From Allolobophora icterica (Eukaryota > Annelida > Clitellata > Crassiclitellata > Lumbricidae), in assembly GCA_963556255.1 (NCBI GenBank), contig OY744606.1:7006873-7070872 (forward strand): DNA of 64,000 nt. The letters run 5' to 3'. The notes beneath the pieces were generated by a model that saw only the letters and a list, made by a program, of their open reading frames with translations, searched no databases and was not told the DNA's origin. Below, piece by piece: positions 45,966 to 60,050 of this stretch (within the stretch, counting starts at the first letter, position 1; the number at the start of each line of letters is the position of its first letter). A program made the position numbers and the translations under genes.

Positions 45966-46259
45966 AACATTTGGTTGCAAATATCTGCTTGGTGATCAAA
46001 ATCTATACAAATAAAGAATTAAAATAAATTAGTTTTGTGCAGTAGCAGTCACGGTCAACTGCTTGAAGAATAGATACGTGACGATTACACTTTGTAACTG
46101 TAATTCTAGTCTGACATTTATAAAGCCCCGAAGTGGATCCAATTGTACACATGCGCTGTGCTTATTATGTCAACGCACGCATGTTACAGACTGTATGGAG
46201 CAACGTGTATTTGGCATAATTCCTTATAATATGTAGACATAAAATTATATTTGTATAAA
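45966..46259. other. Unique AT-rich DNA
   Basis: Nothing is recognised. Confidence 0.4.
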
Positions 46260-46380
46260 TTATATTTGTATGTATGTGTATATGGCATTATATATATATA
46301 TATATATATATAGGGATGTTAAGTATCAATTATAAATAATATCTCAAAGCATTGCATCTGCGGACTTCTGAATATGTATG

Positions 46381-46424
<44 letters not shown>

Positions 46425-46529
46425 CATACATACATATATATATATTCGTTCATTCATTCATTCATTTTGAAAACTTAATATAGCGCCTCCTCAAGGTATC
46501 TACTCAGAAACGCTCATATATATATGCGC

Positions 46530-46603
<74 letters not shown>

Positions 46604-46610
46604 CATACCC
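46260..46610. repeat. (TA)n tracts around a LINE end
   Basis: TA tracts at about 46290-46313, 46384-46420 and 46528-46600. Confidence 0.9.
46445..46515 (-). mobile_element. L2/CR1-like LINE 3' end with GAAT tail
   Basis: On the minus strand GGAGGCGCTATATTAAGTTT, then GAATGAATGAATGAACGAAT, then TA repeats. Confidence 0.6.
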
Positions 46611-47088
46611 ATTCAGAAGTCCATATAAGTCCACGACCACTATATATATATTAATATGTGTATATATAAATTATATTAAAATTTATGCTTATACAGCGTA
46701 AACTACCGAAATAAGACAATTCAGTATGCATGTATCATTATGTGTGCCTGTGTATATGTATGTTCATCCATATATAATATATATGTTTGCGTTTGTTCAT
46801 GTATACGTACATGTCTATACTTATGTATGTGCAAAAGTGCGTACGCATTTATCTATGTATGTATTTGCGTTTGTGTTCATACATTCATGGATCTGTCTTC
46901 ATACAATAGTACTCACAGATATACATATATAGATATATACATATTCGCAGATCCACGTGAGCATTCACTCGGACACACATGCATACAATGACAATGCATA
47001 CATGTACACAATTAATATTTATGTTGTATGCGTACATATACAAGGGCATCAACCTATTGTTTAAGTGCATGAATTGCATACAAATGTA

Positions 47089-47117
<29 letters not shown>
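46611..47117. other. AT-rich DNA with ATGT/ACAT traces
   Basis: Degenerate microsatellite and a TA tract at about 47093-47120. No gene is seen. Confidence 0.5.
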
Positions 47118-47122
<5 letters not shown>

Positions 47123-47225
47123 GTTTTCTCGACGCTGTGTCATAACTGTTATGATTACGGTCGTCCTCCTTCTTTCCGCAGACTTGGGACTGGCACTACC
47201 AGAGTACAAGTAGTGGCGGATTTGT
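47118..47225 (+). repeat. Interspersed family A copy
   Basis: TCTCGACGCTGTGTCATAAC, GTCGTCCTCCTTC, and GACTTGGGACTGGCACTACC. Confidence 0.75.
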
Positions 47226-47339
47226 ACACTACGTTGATACATTCGCAAAAATTTATATAAAACTGTTATGTTTCAAACAACTATTTCAAATATTGTCTAT
47301 AGTTGGGCTCGACTTTCTACGGTGCCATATAAATCGACT

Positions 47340-47393
47340 TATTGCTGCTATTATTAGTGTTGTTATTGTTATTATTATTTTTATTGTTGTTGC

Positions 47394-47472
<79 letters not shown>

Positions 47473-47595
47473 GTTGTTGTTGTTGTTGTTGTTTTTTTTT
47501 TTGTTATTATTATTATTATTGTTATTATTATTATTATTATAATTATTATTGTTGTTGTTGTTTTTGTTATTATTATTGTTATTATTATAAGACAG
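47340..47595. repeat. (ATT)n array with GTT blocks
   Basis: ATT core at 47397-47471, then GTT and T-rich blocks. Confidence 0.95.
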
Positions 47596-48109
47596 TTGAT
47601 AGCTGGCAAAACAAAAGCCCCAAGGATTTCTACAGAAACGTTTCAAGTACTCCCACCTCTTTACTACTTGACTGAACACTACATGCCTAATGATGAATAT
47701 TTTATTCCTAATGAGGTTCAAATGCAAATTAACCTTCAATTAATCAATTAGCCTTTTGTTACTAATTCACCAGCGATATACAAACTTATGATTTTATTTA
47801 TTACAGCTACCCAATTTCAAGATCGGCAGGCACCTTTGAAAATCTGATTGCGTGAGCCTCAGCCCAAAACTCTTTAATGAAGGTTTAGACCTCGTCTATT
47901 CGTAGACTCCATGTCATTACCTGAGCTTGGATTTCATTGAGGAGCAGCCGCGACTGAGTATCCGAAAGGTCGGAGGTCGCCGAGCCCTAATCGGGTGGAT
48001 TTACCAGAGCGATGACTCTTATTAGAATTTATAATTTTGCCCTCTGTGACTCGCCCTTTCGTCCATTCACAAGGGCAGAAATTTGTTTTGAGGTTTCTTC
48101 TTCAACTGC
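47596..48109. other. Unique DNA
   Basis: A short plus frame runs out of the ATT array to 47750 and ends in FIPNEVQMQINLQLIN. No domain is known. A moderate-GC part lies at 47800-48070. Confidence 0.4.
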
Positions 48110-48500
48110 CAGTGCAATGGTAATCTCGAGATGTCTACAGTGCCAATTCGCGGGAAGCGGGTGTTTTACAGGCGCTCAGTGAAAACAAAATCGAAAGGCG
48201 GGTATATAGGGTCCAAAATCGATTCCAGGTCAAGATCCAAAGGATCAATCAGGCAGACAGTTAGGCGGCTGCGGTGAATGGTGTTTAGAATTGAAACGGC
48301 AAGAGAGGTTATGGGAAGAGGAGGAATCGGAGCAGGATTCAGTTTTGAGTGAAAGACCTGTGGAGAGATATATCAAGAGGTGAGGTTTTGTCATTCGCCA
48401 GAGCAGAAGTTGTTTCCAGGTTTCGGATCGAACTGCGCCTCTGGCGAACTGGGCGCAGATTGTCAATGGGAAGATGAGTGGGAGCGGGAGAGAACTAGAA
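48110..48500 (-). mobile_element. L2/CR1-like LINE 3' end, longest copy of this subfamily
   Basis: The minus strand reads ISPQVFHSKLNPAP near the ORF end, then GAGCGCCTGTAAAACACCCG and a terminus with CTCGAGATTACCATT. Compare 38825-39100 and 40315-40512. Confidence 0.7.
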
Positions 48501-48574
48501 TACAATACAATATAATACAATGCAATAGAATATAATGCGATACAATATATTCTAAATGTATACGACTGTATTTG

Positions 48575-48725
48575 ATATTGCCCTCTTTTCAACGTTCAGA
48601 AGTGCACACACGACAATGCGACTGAACATCGATGGCACTAGCCAATCGGCTACCGGGGGGGTCCCAATGGCCACCCGTCTCTACATGCCGAGGCTAAGCA
48701 ATTGAAGTCGCTAACTCTCTTGGTC
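48575..48725. mobile_element. Two SINE body fragments
   Basis: 48577-48612 matches the body end of the 7780-7978 SINE in the same sense. 48693-48720 (GCCGAGGCTAAGCAATTGAA and on) matches the core of the 3205-3395 and 61285-61460 SINEs. Confidence 0.55.
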
Positions 48726-49385
48726 AGCTTAATGTATTGCTCTTCTTATTCGATTTAGATATTATTTCTTACATTCGATTTTAAACAGCCCATTCTATGA
48801 ACACTGTAATGTCGGGTGTAACGACTATTATAGTGGTAGTTATAGGCCTACAACGATGTCTGACTGTAGGCCACAGATCATACCCATCCGTAAACAGTCT
48901 AATTTAGAAATCTAATCATTATAGCTCCACTAGAAAAATAAGAATGCACTGGAAGAAGTCTATTCATCAGATGGAAAGAGATGCGACAAATTGCATATTA
49001 ACAAGTAGTTATATATATTTATATGCTATATAACAGGATTATATTTATTGTGGTGTGATATATATACATATACACTCACATTTAATATAAGTATATGTTG
49101 CATAGTCATATAATATATACACTGTAGTTGGATATATTGCGTGGCATATAGTACGATGAATATCATAGTCACATATCACTGTATTAAACTAAAATTAGAC
49201 AATACAATATATAAATATATATATATAATATGATATATAATATATATAATTAATATAGCCTAATAAAATATAATATACATAGTGTAATAAGATCGGAGGT
49301 CATATAATGACATATATGATGTACATGATATATTGATGCAACTGCCTATTATAAGGGATGTTCATAATATTATTTAAATATTTGT
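48726..49385. other. AT-rich DNA, nothing recognised
   Basis: Many TATAA words. No array longer than about 20 bp. Confidence 0.5.
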
Positions 49386-49389
49386 TTTT

Positions 49390-49390
49390 A

Positions 49391-49462
<72 letters not shown>
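49390..49462. repeat. (TA)n tract
   Basis: About 70 bp pure. Confidence 0.95.
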
Positions 49463-49840
49463 TCAAATAGGATATTAATTGCTTGCAAGATCTATTTCAA
49501 CGCCTGCTACCTGGAATTCATTTCAAAGGTCAAACTCTCTGGCGGTCAAGGTCATAAGGACATCTGAAGTCATCTTCCATTTATCCGACCTCATCTAACT
49601 GGGCATACGTGTGCACTCAGTAACCTCGGACTCACACAGCGTATAATTCGCTCCGGTTCAATGGCTCATGTTTAATTTATTTTCGTATATGGATACCTAT
49701 ACGCTCAGGGTCATGTGTAATTAACTCCATTGTATAATTGAGTCAGAATATGTAATTGTATATGTATAATTGTATATGCATACGTTTTCTATAGCGGCCG
49801 TATGTCCTAGCCCTGCTCATTTTCAAGAAGTTCACCTGGT
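49463..49840. other. Unique DNA
   Basis: Nothing is recognised. Confidence 0.4.
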
Positions 49841-50078
49841 AGTGCCGGATTTAGACTTGGTGAGGCCCTAAGTTATATAAAGCTTGGAGGTCTCTCGTTC
49901 AAAAATGACACCAGAAGAAGGTCTGACAAAACGTGAAAACAAATATGCTTTTTAATTATTTAATGGCAATCCAAATTAATTTAAAATGAATGCATTTACT
50001 CAGGCGAGATGGAATTTCCTGCAGAGGCCGTTTAAAAAGGTTTTACATAATATACATATAAATATCTATATATGTATA

Positions 50079-50117
<39 letters not shown>

Positions 50118-50205
50118 TATTATACATATATATGCAGTACATATAAAAATTTGTAAAAGCCCCAAACTTTCTGAGTTTTTTAGGCCCCTGCAGATTGTGA
50201 CGCCG
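49841..50205. mobile_element. Possible degraded hAT-like element
   Basis: The left end TAGTGCCGGATTTAGACTTG resembles CAGTGCCGGATTTA-type hAT ends. AGGCCCC words at both sides (GAGGCCCTAAG near 49861 and TAGGCCCCTG near 50182) are roughly inverted. A TA tract sits inside (50083-50115). No right TIR or TSD is found. Confidence 0.3.
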
Positions 50206-50584
50206 AAGCTGTAGCTTTTTTTAGCTTATGTCAACCAAGTATAATTCTTCACTGCCACTGCTCCTTTGAATAGGTGCCACTCCATTTATGGTTCTCCACT
50301 GTAGCTTTTGCCTTCTCTGATCAAAACAATTTCAACACAATACATTACAACTGTAATTTGTTGATGACCTCCTTAAAAATTTCCAACTTCTAAATTCATC
50401 CAAAACGAGAAAATTCCACGCGTTTGACTTGACAGACATCACAGAAGCGGACTCAGAAGCAATATACCCACGAAGAGACGAGACATTTGCAAGCAAACGG
50501 CCTAAAATCCAATAGAACTACTACACGTTCTTTCCAAACGAAATTTGGCGGTAACCGGATGTTCGGCCATCGATATACCGTGAT
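50206..50584. other. Unique DNA
   Basis: Nothing is recognised. Confidence 0.4.
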
Positions 50585-50680
50585 ATAACGACATTGTATC
50601 ATAACAGAGATGAGTAACGACGCCCTCCTCCTTTGAATGGGCTTGGGACAGACACCACCAAAGAGCGGCATTGTTATTTT
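50585..50680 (+). repeat. Interspersed family A copy
   Basis: TAACGACATTGTATCATAAC, GACGCCCTCCTCC, and GGGCTTGGGACAGACACC. Confidence 0.7.
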
Positions 50681-50784
50681 TTTAATGCTACAATAATTAT
50701 ACACGTATTTCTATAAAGGCCCCGACACTACTCAGTTTTCAGACAGAGGTGGAATTAGTACAAACTGCGTTGCACAGTAGACAG

Positions 50785-51003
50785 TATGTCTTGAAGTGGC
50801 GCTAAACAAATCTGTAATAACCTTTGCCATTACCTTTGCCATTACCTTTGCCATTACCTTTGCCATTACCTTTGCCATTACCTTTGCCATTACCTTTGCC
50901 ATTACCTTTGCCATTACCTTTGCCATTATCTTTGCCATTACCTTTGCCATTATCTTTGCCATTACCTTTGCCATTATCTTTGCCATTATCTTTGCCATTA
51001 CCG
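50785..51003 (+). mobile_element. L2/CR1-like LINE 3' end with 12-bp minisatellite tail
   Basis: TTGAAGTGGCGCTAAACAAA (50793-50812) is followed by TCTGTAATAACC and about 15 copies of TTTGCCATTACC (50821-51002), with TTTGCCATTATC variants toward the right. The tail sits where other copies have ATTACC. Confidence 0.75.
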
Positions 51004-51120
51004 TGTCCAGAGTTATATTTGAACAAATTCCTCAGTTTGGATTGACTATAATAACTCGAGATTTGACGCTTGTGGTCGATGAAAATTGTATTGCATACAG
51101 TTTGTCCAGATTCTCATTTC
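51004..51120. other. Short unique spacer
   Basis: Nothing is recognised. Confidence 0.35.
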
Positions 51121-51612
<492 letters not shown>

Positions 51613-51800
51613 CCCCGTGATAATCGACAACGGGTTTCAGCTGTTCTTCCGCCACCCGAACCTTGGCCGACCTAATCTCACAGCCTTCGACGCACGTCTC
51701 AGGTTTCGAATTAGTGGCATTGGAAATGTCCGTCACGGCTCTTTAGCACGCAAAACAAACTCAGTTTTGCCCCACGTAAGTTCATGCCCCCGGGGATAGT
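51613..51800. other. Unique GC-rich stretch
   Basis: A plus frame from 51617 runs through ACCTAATCTCACAGCCTTCG and meets CACGTAAGT, a donor-like site at about 51775. There is no domain. Exon status is speculative. Confidence 0.25.
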
Positions 51801-52130
51801 GGGTTAGTAGGCGAGTAGATGAGTAGGCGAATGGATGAGTGGGCGAATGAGTGATATGGGGGTGGGTGGGTATCGTGCAGAGTAGGGGTGGAATAACATA
51901 GGGACGGGTTGCTGCACGCTTGCATGTATCAAAATACGGCACCCCTTCACCACCACCCGGACGCTGGAGACCAGGTCGCACTTACTGAACCCGACTGACG
52001 ATTGACCCCCACCGATGACCTTCGAACTTTCACCCCATATCGGTGGCACTTGTATCGGAACAATTTGTTTCTACATACAGTACGATGCAAATGCTCCACA
52101 TATATGTATACGTATGTGTATATATATATA
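51801..52130. other. GAGTAGGCGAATGG-like repeats, then unique DNA
   Basis: Loose 12- to 16-bp words at 51806-51856, then unrecognised sequence. Confidence 0.45.
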
Positions 52131-52131
52131 C

Positions 52132-52870
<739 letters not shown>

Positions 52871-53338
52871 AGGACAGCCATCTATCAATCCATCTTTCCA
52901 TCAATTCACCCATCCATCCAGCCCTCCCTCCCTCCATCCATCCATTCGTTCATCCATCCATCAACCCATCCGACCAGTCATCATTCCATCCTTCCATCCA
53001 CTCACTCATCCATCCATCCATCCATCCATCCATCCATCCATCTACCATCCGCCCATCCATCAATCCATCCGACCATCCACTCACCCCTCTCTCCATCCAT
53101 CCATTCATCCATCCATCTATCCACCCATCCATCCATCCATCCATCCATCCATCCATCCATCCATCCATCCATCCATCCATCCATCCATCCATCCATCCAT
53201 CCATCCATCCATCCATCCATCCATCCATCCATCCATCCATCCATCCATCCATCCATCCATCCATCCATCCATCCATCCATCCATCCATCCATCCATCCAT
53301 CCATCCATCCATCCATCCATCCATCCATCCATCCATAC
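52871..53338. repeat. (CATC)n microsatellite
   Basis: Imperfect to about 53125, then about 210 bp pure. Confidence 0.97.
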
Positions 53339-53747
53339 ATCAAACGATACACACACAAATACACACGCACAAGCGTCGCACATACACTAACATGCACACG
53401 TGCATGCATACATAAATGAATAATGAATATCAACAAACACACACAGTTGGCTGTGCGTCGGCATACATCAAACAGCTTTGTGTTCCGATTCTGAGTCACT
53501 CTGGTCGCGGGTCACAACGCTCTGCTGCCCGTCCAGAGTTACAGGTTCCTCGCTTCCGTCAGTTGACTTACATCAGCCTTTGATTACGAAACAAACTTAC
53601 TCTAAATATACGAACTGTTTCAATTAATTCAATCCCACAATTACTCTGTTTTCTTTTAGTCGCACTTGTAAGAGCAGCTTCATAGGGATTGAACTGTTTG
53701 GGGTGGTCGATAGGAGCTTACTAAAATGTTTCTACATAACATTATAT
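53339..53747. other. Unique DNA
   Basis: ACAC words, then moderate-GC unique sequence at 53445-53580. Confidence 0.45.
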
Positions 53748-54011
53748 ACATACATAAATACATACATACATACATACATACATACATACATACATACATA
53801 CATACATACATACATACATACATACATACATACATACATACATACATACATACATACATACATACATACATACATACATACATACATACATACATACATA
53901 CATACATACATACATACATACATGCATACATACATATATACATACTACATGCAAACATACATACATACATATATTCGTATATACATACACACATACATGC
54001 ATACATTCAAA
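53748..54011. repeat. (CATA)n microsatellite
   Basis: About 170 bp pure from 53758. Confidence 0.97.
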
Positions 54012-54266
54012 CATACACGTAGGGTGAGAATTGTCGGGAGGGTTGGAGGTTCAACTCCCCTAGTGTTTCTTAGGACCCCCACAGTTAAGTCTTCACTACA
54101 CCCCAGGGGGTCGTTTCCAGTCTAGATGCACAATGGAGAGTGAATTATATAATAATACATTTGGTAATGTAAAATGTTCAACTCCACATGGATCAAAGTC
54201 ATCAAAGTCTAACCCCTCCCGTCCCTCGCCCCCCATTTTTTCTGCAGTTCTCACACTGCATACACA
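54012..54266. mobile_element. hAT-like MITE family 1, 239-bp copy
   Basis: The element is 54020-54258, with TSD CATACACG (54012-54019) and CATACACA (54259-54266), 7 of 8. The left end is TAGGGTGAGAATTGTCG (first base changed from C). The right end, inverted, is CAGTGTGAGAACTGCAG. It splits a CATA array. It shares the ACTCCACATG and ATCAAAGTCTAACCC blocks with the 142-bp copy. Confidence 0.9.
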
Positions 54267-54545
54267 TATACAAGCATACACACAAACATACATACATACA
54301 TACATACATACATACGTGCATAAATACACATTCACATACATAGATACATACACATACACGTACCCATATACACACATACATACATGCATACATACATACA
54401 TACATACATACATACATACCTACATACACACATACAAACATACATACATACGCACACATACATACTTACATGCAAACCTACAAACACACATACAAACATA
54501 CCTACATATGCACACACACATACATACCTACATACATACACTGAC
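54267..54545. repeat. (CATA)n imperfect
   Basis: Continuation of the array on the far side of the MITE. Confidence 0.9.
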
Positions 54546-54589
54546 GTCAAACGTTTTATCACTTTAAACAAACATGATCATTTTCGTCT

Positions 54590-54665
54590 GGTTCCTCGCA
54601 CCGGAAGCGCCTCTAAGTAGACTGTACTGTGAGAGGCGCTTTATAAATCTTTAAACACAATACGA
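54590..54665 (+). mobile_element. L2/CR1-like LINE 3' end
   Basis: GTGAGAGGCGCTTTATAAAT (54630-54649) followed by CTTTAAACACAATACGA. Compare 37440-37480 on the other strand. Confidence 0.6.
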
Positions 54666-54880
54666 CATCCCAGTCCACGATGCCAATCCGAATCTGAAAT
54701 TTGCAAACACACACAGTAGGTGGCGCCACATGTTTTGACGCCAGTTCGCCAGATGTCGGTCTAGTACTGTCGATTTTTTTTACCACAGTCTCTTCTGAAT
54801 AGATAACTCTTATCTAGGAATTAGTTCAGCGCATTCGCCCTGGACCTTGTTTACTTTTTGCATGATGGCGAATAAGATGT
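54666..54880. other. Unique DNA
   Basis: Nothing is recognised. Confidence 0.4.
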
Positions 54881-55535
<655 letters not shown>

Positions 55536-55740
55536 CTTGATGGGTGGTTGGTTTGGAATAGGTTGAGGTGGTAGAACTGGAGGTGGTGGTGATGGTGATG
55601 GTGCTGGTGCTGGTGCTGATGGCTATGATGAATATGATGATGAATAACACGATGTTTGATGTGGACATAGAAGTCGAATGCCTTCGACCTGGACGCTGAA
55701 TTGAAGCGGATGATGGAAGGATAATAATGCAGGCGGATTG
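55536..55740. other. GGTGAT-rich then unique DNA
   Basis: Edge of the array. No gene. Confidence 0.5.
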
Positions 55741-56337
55741 GTCAATCCAATTCCCCACCCGTCCTTCCATCCATCCATCCGTCTGCAACATCCTCCGTCC
55801 GTCCTTCTGTCTCTCCTTTCGTCCTTCTGTGTGTCTCTCTCTCTTTCTCCCAACTTCCACCCCTATCTCATCTATCCCGGCTTTACCTCCTACTGCTCCT
55901 TCCCTTTCCTCTTTCCTCATTCTGTCTATCCATCCATCCTTCTGTATCTCCCTCCTTCTATATCCTTGTATCTATCTATCTCTATGTCTCTTTCTTCCGT
56001 TCTCTCTCTTTCAGTTTCTCTCTACTCCCTCTCTGTCTCTTTCACTTTCTCTGTTTCTGTCTGTCTGTCTGTCTCTGTCTATCTCTCTGTCTCTCTTTCT
56101 GTCTATCATTCTCCATCTGTCTCTGTCTGTCTCTGTCTGTCTCTGTCTGTCTCTGTCTGTCTCTGTCTCTGTCTGTCTGTCTCTGTCTCTGTCTCTGTCT
56201 CTGTCTCTGTCTCTGTCTCTGTCTCTGTCTCTGTCTCTGTCTGTCTCTGTCTGTCTCTCTCTCTCTGTCTCTCTCTCTCTGTCTCTGTCTCTGTCTCTCT
56301 GTCTCTCTCTGTCTCTCTGTCTGTCTGTCTGTCTGTG

Positions 56338-56412
<75 letters not shown>
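55741..56412. repeat. Pyrimidine-rich array (CTGTCT)n and (CT)n
   Basis: Degenerate to 56060, CTCTGT core at 56160-56340, CT core at 56355-56408. It is similar in build to 51121-51612. Confidence 0.93.
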
Positions 56413-57375
56413 GTGTCTTTCCCTAGCTTCGCCCCTCTCTCTACCAGTTCCTCTCACCTTCCCTCTCCAACTATTCCTCCGTCACTCCTTTCCTTCTTTC
56501 CTCCACGGACCTCTTCCGATATCCCATCTTCCCTCCATCATTCCCCCCTTCCTTCCGTTGCTAGGCAGTGGTTGCTAGACAAAGACAGGCTATCGGCTGC
56601 CGAGCCAGCGCATCCTCGGACAAAGGGATGCGGAAGAGAAATGTCTGACAGAACACCAGCTGCAGAATCAGCAACAGAGACAACGGAAACGGAAGTCCAT
56701 CATCAGCAACACGCGACCAAGCATACACACAGATACCTGGAAGGACACAGACAAACAGACATGGCAACATACATACAGAGCAGCATACAGGCAGACATAC
56801 AGACACACTGAAGAGCAGACAGGTAGACACAATGCTAGAGTAACACAGATTCTAAATGTAGAAAGACAGAGGGGAAGGGAGGTAGGGATGGAGGGAGGGA
56901 GGGAGTCAGACAGAATAGGAGGTAGGCAGACAGGTAGGCAGACAGACTGATAGTAACAGAGACATGAAGACAGCAGACAGATGGACAAACCAGAGTGAGA
57001 GAGACGGACAGCGAAACATCAATCCAGGCATACAGAAGCAGACTGTTAGACACACAACAGATAGGAAGAAGTGGAGGAAGATGGCGTTTGTGTTTGGTCT
57101 GAGAGTAAACAAAGACTGGGGCAAGATACAGAGGTCGCCCGGGGCAACGACACAGACCCCTCTGCCCGAAAGAATCTGAGAGGGCGATAAGGCAGCTGAC
57201 CACCCTACGTCTCCTGTCATCATCAGTCGCCCCTCTGACCCCCTCACCCCTCACCCCATTACGATCATCAACTGCCCCTGCAGCAAAAGAAAGAAACACA
57301 GATGATGCTGAGAGATATGTTTGTGGCATCGTTCACATCAGTCACCCCTCTTCCTACCCCATCCCCTTCTGAACC
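56413..57375. other. Unique and ACAG-rich DNA
   Basis: CT-rich to 56555, unique at 56556-56740, degenerate ACAG/GACA at 56740-57055, then unique moderate-GC sequence at 57056-57370. Frames on both strands show no domain that I know. Confidence 0.45.
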
Positions 57376-57379
57376 ACTT

Positions 57380-57722
57380 ACAGACAAGAGGCTGACAAAC
57401 GAATGAATGAAGGAAATAAATCAACAAGCGAATGAATGAATGAATGAAATAGCGAAAGAACGAACGAATGAATGAATGAAAAGTTGAATTGAATAACTAA
57501 TGAAAGATCATATCACTGAATGGACAAATGAATGAATGAATTAATTAATTATTGAACGAGCAAATGAATGACCAGTTGAATGAGAGAACGCATGAATGAA
57601 TGAATGAATGAATGAACGAACAAACTATAACACGAAAGAAGAAATGAATTACCGAGTAATTGAATGAACGAATGAATGAACGAATGAATGAATGAATGAA
57701 TGAATGAATGAATGAATGAATG
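57380..57722. repeat. (GAAT)n imperfect array
   Basis: Tetranucleotide units with substitutions, pure at about 57680-57722. Confidence 0.9.
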
Positions 57723-57785
57723 AGTAAATCAAGACAATTAATGTAGCGCATATCTTGTACCACATAAAAGCTCTGCACACCTGTC
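57718..57785 (-). mobile_element. L2/CR1-like LINE 3' end giving the GAAT array
   Basis: On the minus strand ATGCGCTACATTAATTGTCT then TGATTTACTCATTCATTC. It is closely related to the end at 5476-5510. Confidence 0.6.
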
Positions 57786-58365
57786 TAACAAACTGCTTTT
57801 TCTAAACGCGTCATAGCGAATGACTTGATAAATTAATGAAGGAATGAATGAATGAACGATTGAGTTTAATTTGCGTCTTTGTCAAAGCAAAGATATCAAA
57901 TTTACGTATTGCTATCAGTTTTAATAATTTGATCGGCATGCAGTAGGCCCTATTGTTCAAACAAAACACGATCCGTGAACGAGCCACAAAATGTTAAAAA
58001 TCTATAGGTATAGCGCATGTATATACATATATATATACATACAAATTACACACATATATATATATAATCAAAGCATTCGTGTACAATATTAATATATATT
58101 TTGTAAACAAATACGCATTATGCATTCCGCTGTTCTACTGGAATCAATTCCAGTAAAAAAACCATAATGTGTAACCGAGGAGAATAAAACCATTAAAATC
58201 TGGCTTTTAATTATTTTAGTGGCATCCTAAACGATTCATGACTATTTTTGCTAATTTATTTTTATTTCCGTGAGCTAGAAATGACCGATCAGGAATTAGA
58301 AATTATACGGAGAAAGGAGAAAAGTTCCGGAATGCCTGGATCTCGTAAACTCCACCATTGTCATA
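57786..58365. other. Unique AT-rich DNA
   Basis: Nothing is recognised. Confidence 0.45.
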
Positions 58366-58448
58366 GTCTGGTAGTGCTAGTCCCCAAGTCTGTAAAGAGG
58401 AGGGCGACGCTATAGTCGCCTTTGTCATGACACTGTGTCGTTAACCAA
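58366..58448 (-). repeat. Interspersed family A copy
   Basis: On the minus strand TTAACGACACAGTGTCATGA, GTCGCCCTCCTC and GGGGACTAGCACTACCAG. Confidence 0.75.
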
Positions 58449-58612
58449 TGATTCGCCCTGGTCATGCAGGCGGATCAAAAGTGCCGCGGAAAAACAATGC
58501 CGTCGGTTAATTAATTAAATATTTAATTATTAACTTCTGTTGTACCGGTGTCTAATACACAAGGTATCAACCGATGGAGCACCAAAGCCATGCTTTAATC
58601 AGATCAATATCC
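58449..58612. other. Short unique spacer
   Basis: 58548-58610 resembles 59985-60045 (AATCAGATCAATATCCGG and AATCAAGTCAATATCCAG). Confidence 0.4.
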
Positions 58613-58620
58613 GGAGAGAA

Positions 58621-58661
<41 letters not shown>

Positions 58662-59024
58662 GACAGAGATAGATAGAGAGACAGACAGAGACAGGGACAG
58701 ACAGACAGAGACAGACAGAGTGACATACAGACAGACAGACAGAGACAGAGATAGATACAGAGACAGAGAGAGAGACAGAGACAGGGACAGACAGACAGAG
58801 ACAGACAGAGACAGACAGACATACAGACAGACAGACAGAGACAGAGATAGATACAGAGACAGAGAGAGAGACAGAGACAGGGAGAGACAGACAGAGACAG
58901 ACAGAGACAGACAGACATACAGACAGACAGACAGAGACAGAGATAGATACAGAGACAGAGAGACAGACAGAGACAGGGACAGACAGACAGAGACAGAAAG
59001 ACAGAGACAGACAGACAGACATAG
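58613..59024. repeat. GACA/GAGACA array with 96-bp higher-order unit
   Basis: The marker ATAGATAC lies at 58751, 58847 and 58943, exactly 96 bp apart. Between the markers the order of GACA and GAGACA words is kept. Confidence 0.9.
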
Positions 59025-59160
59025 ATGATCTGGTTGCTTAATAGTAATTCTGTGGTTGGCCAGAAAATTATTCGAATGTTTCATAACTCTGAGCCCCAAT
59101 TTGAAACAAATCCTTTGCTGAATACGAAGCCAATGCAGCGATTTAAGCACAGAGGGTTAA
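59025..59160 (-). pseudogene. L2/CR1-like RT C-terminal fragment
   Basis: On the minus strand LKSLHWLRIQQRICFKLGLR (about 59088-59147) matches the LKSLHWLPIQQRI block of L2/CR1 RTs. The frame then passes into the GACA array. Only about 130 bp remain. Confidence 0.75.
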
Positions 59161-60050
59161 ACCACCGAGATAGCAATCAAACTGTGCGATGAATATTAGG
59201 CCACAGATCTTATCTGAACAGAAAGTCTGATGAGGTACTATATATATAGACACAAACTGTGATATATATTCACTAAATATATATTGCCACTCCTATATTT
59301 GTGTGTGCTTCATATCATACAGATGCATGCAATGTTTAGATGTATGTATTTATGAATGTATGTTTGCGTGTATGTATGTATTTATGCACATGTCATAGCC
59401 TGCTTTCTTCTCTGCTATCGCCTGGACAATGTCAAATCGGCGTCTTCAATTCAACATATCATAAATTACCTTTCCGGCGTGTTGTGGCTTGCATCTTTTC
59501 GTAATATCTCCTTAACTCCACCTGGTCAGCTACATTCGCTTTGTGACGAATTCTTAATAAGATTTAAACTATAAATTGCCTAAAACGGACGTTCTAATCT
59601 CCCTTAAACTAACTAGTGTCTCATTACATCCCTGCCCGACGCCTTTAATCTTCTGTTGTGGGTCTTTGGGTTGAGCCATGATCAAGAACTGTCATGGGTT
59701 CTTGAGCATTGCATATTGCTGCCCTCAAGGAATCTAACCGCCTACCAATGTTTGTCCCATGCTCGAACTCTTTCTCTCCATTTAAGAAACGCCTCGAAAC
59801 AAATTATTTCTCACTGGCTGTCAAACATCTGGATATCTAATAATGCTCTTCACCTGGCGACTGACTAACCGCGCCTCAGATTCGCATTTCAGCGTGACGT
59901 TCCTCTGGCTTTCAAATGTTCACAATAATGATAGTTAGCATAATAACCTTATGTAATTGTGTTGTAATTAGTCACTTCTACTGGGCCAGTGTCGAATGCA
60001 AAAAAGCATCAAAAACCAAGCCGTAATCAAGTCAATATCCAGAAGATCAG
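59161..60050. other. Unique DNA with a weak LINE-like block
   Basis: At about 59769-59831 on the plus strand one frame reads NSFSPFKKRLETNYFSLAV, which resembles the FKxxLKTxLF end block of L2/CR1 ORFs. The surrounding frame is broken and the upstream part is not recognised. Confidence 0.35.

Noticed and set aside
51613..51790. Exon ending at CACGTAAGT
   Set aside because: A lone donor-like 9-mer with no acceptor and no recognisable protein. Kept only as a unique stretch.
58567..59150. Long Cys-Leu-Ser frames as a membrane protein
   Set aside because: They come from the GACA/GAGACA array. Only the leading LKSLHWLRIQQRI part is real, and it is a LINE remnant.
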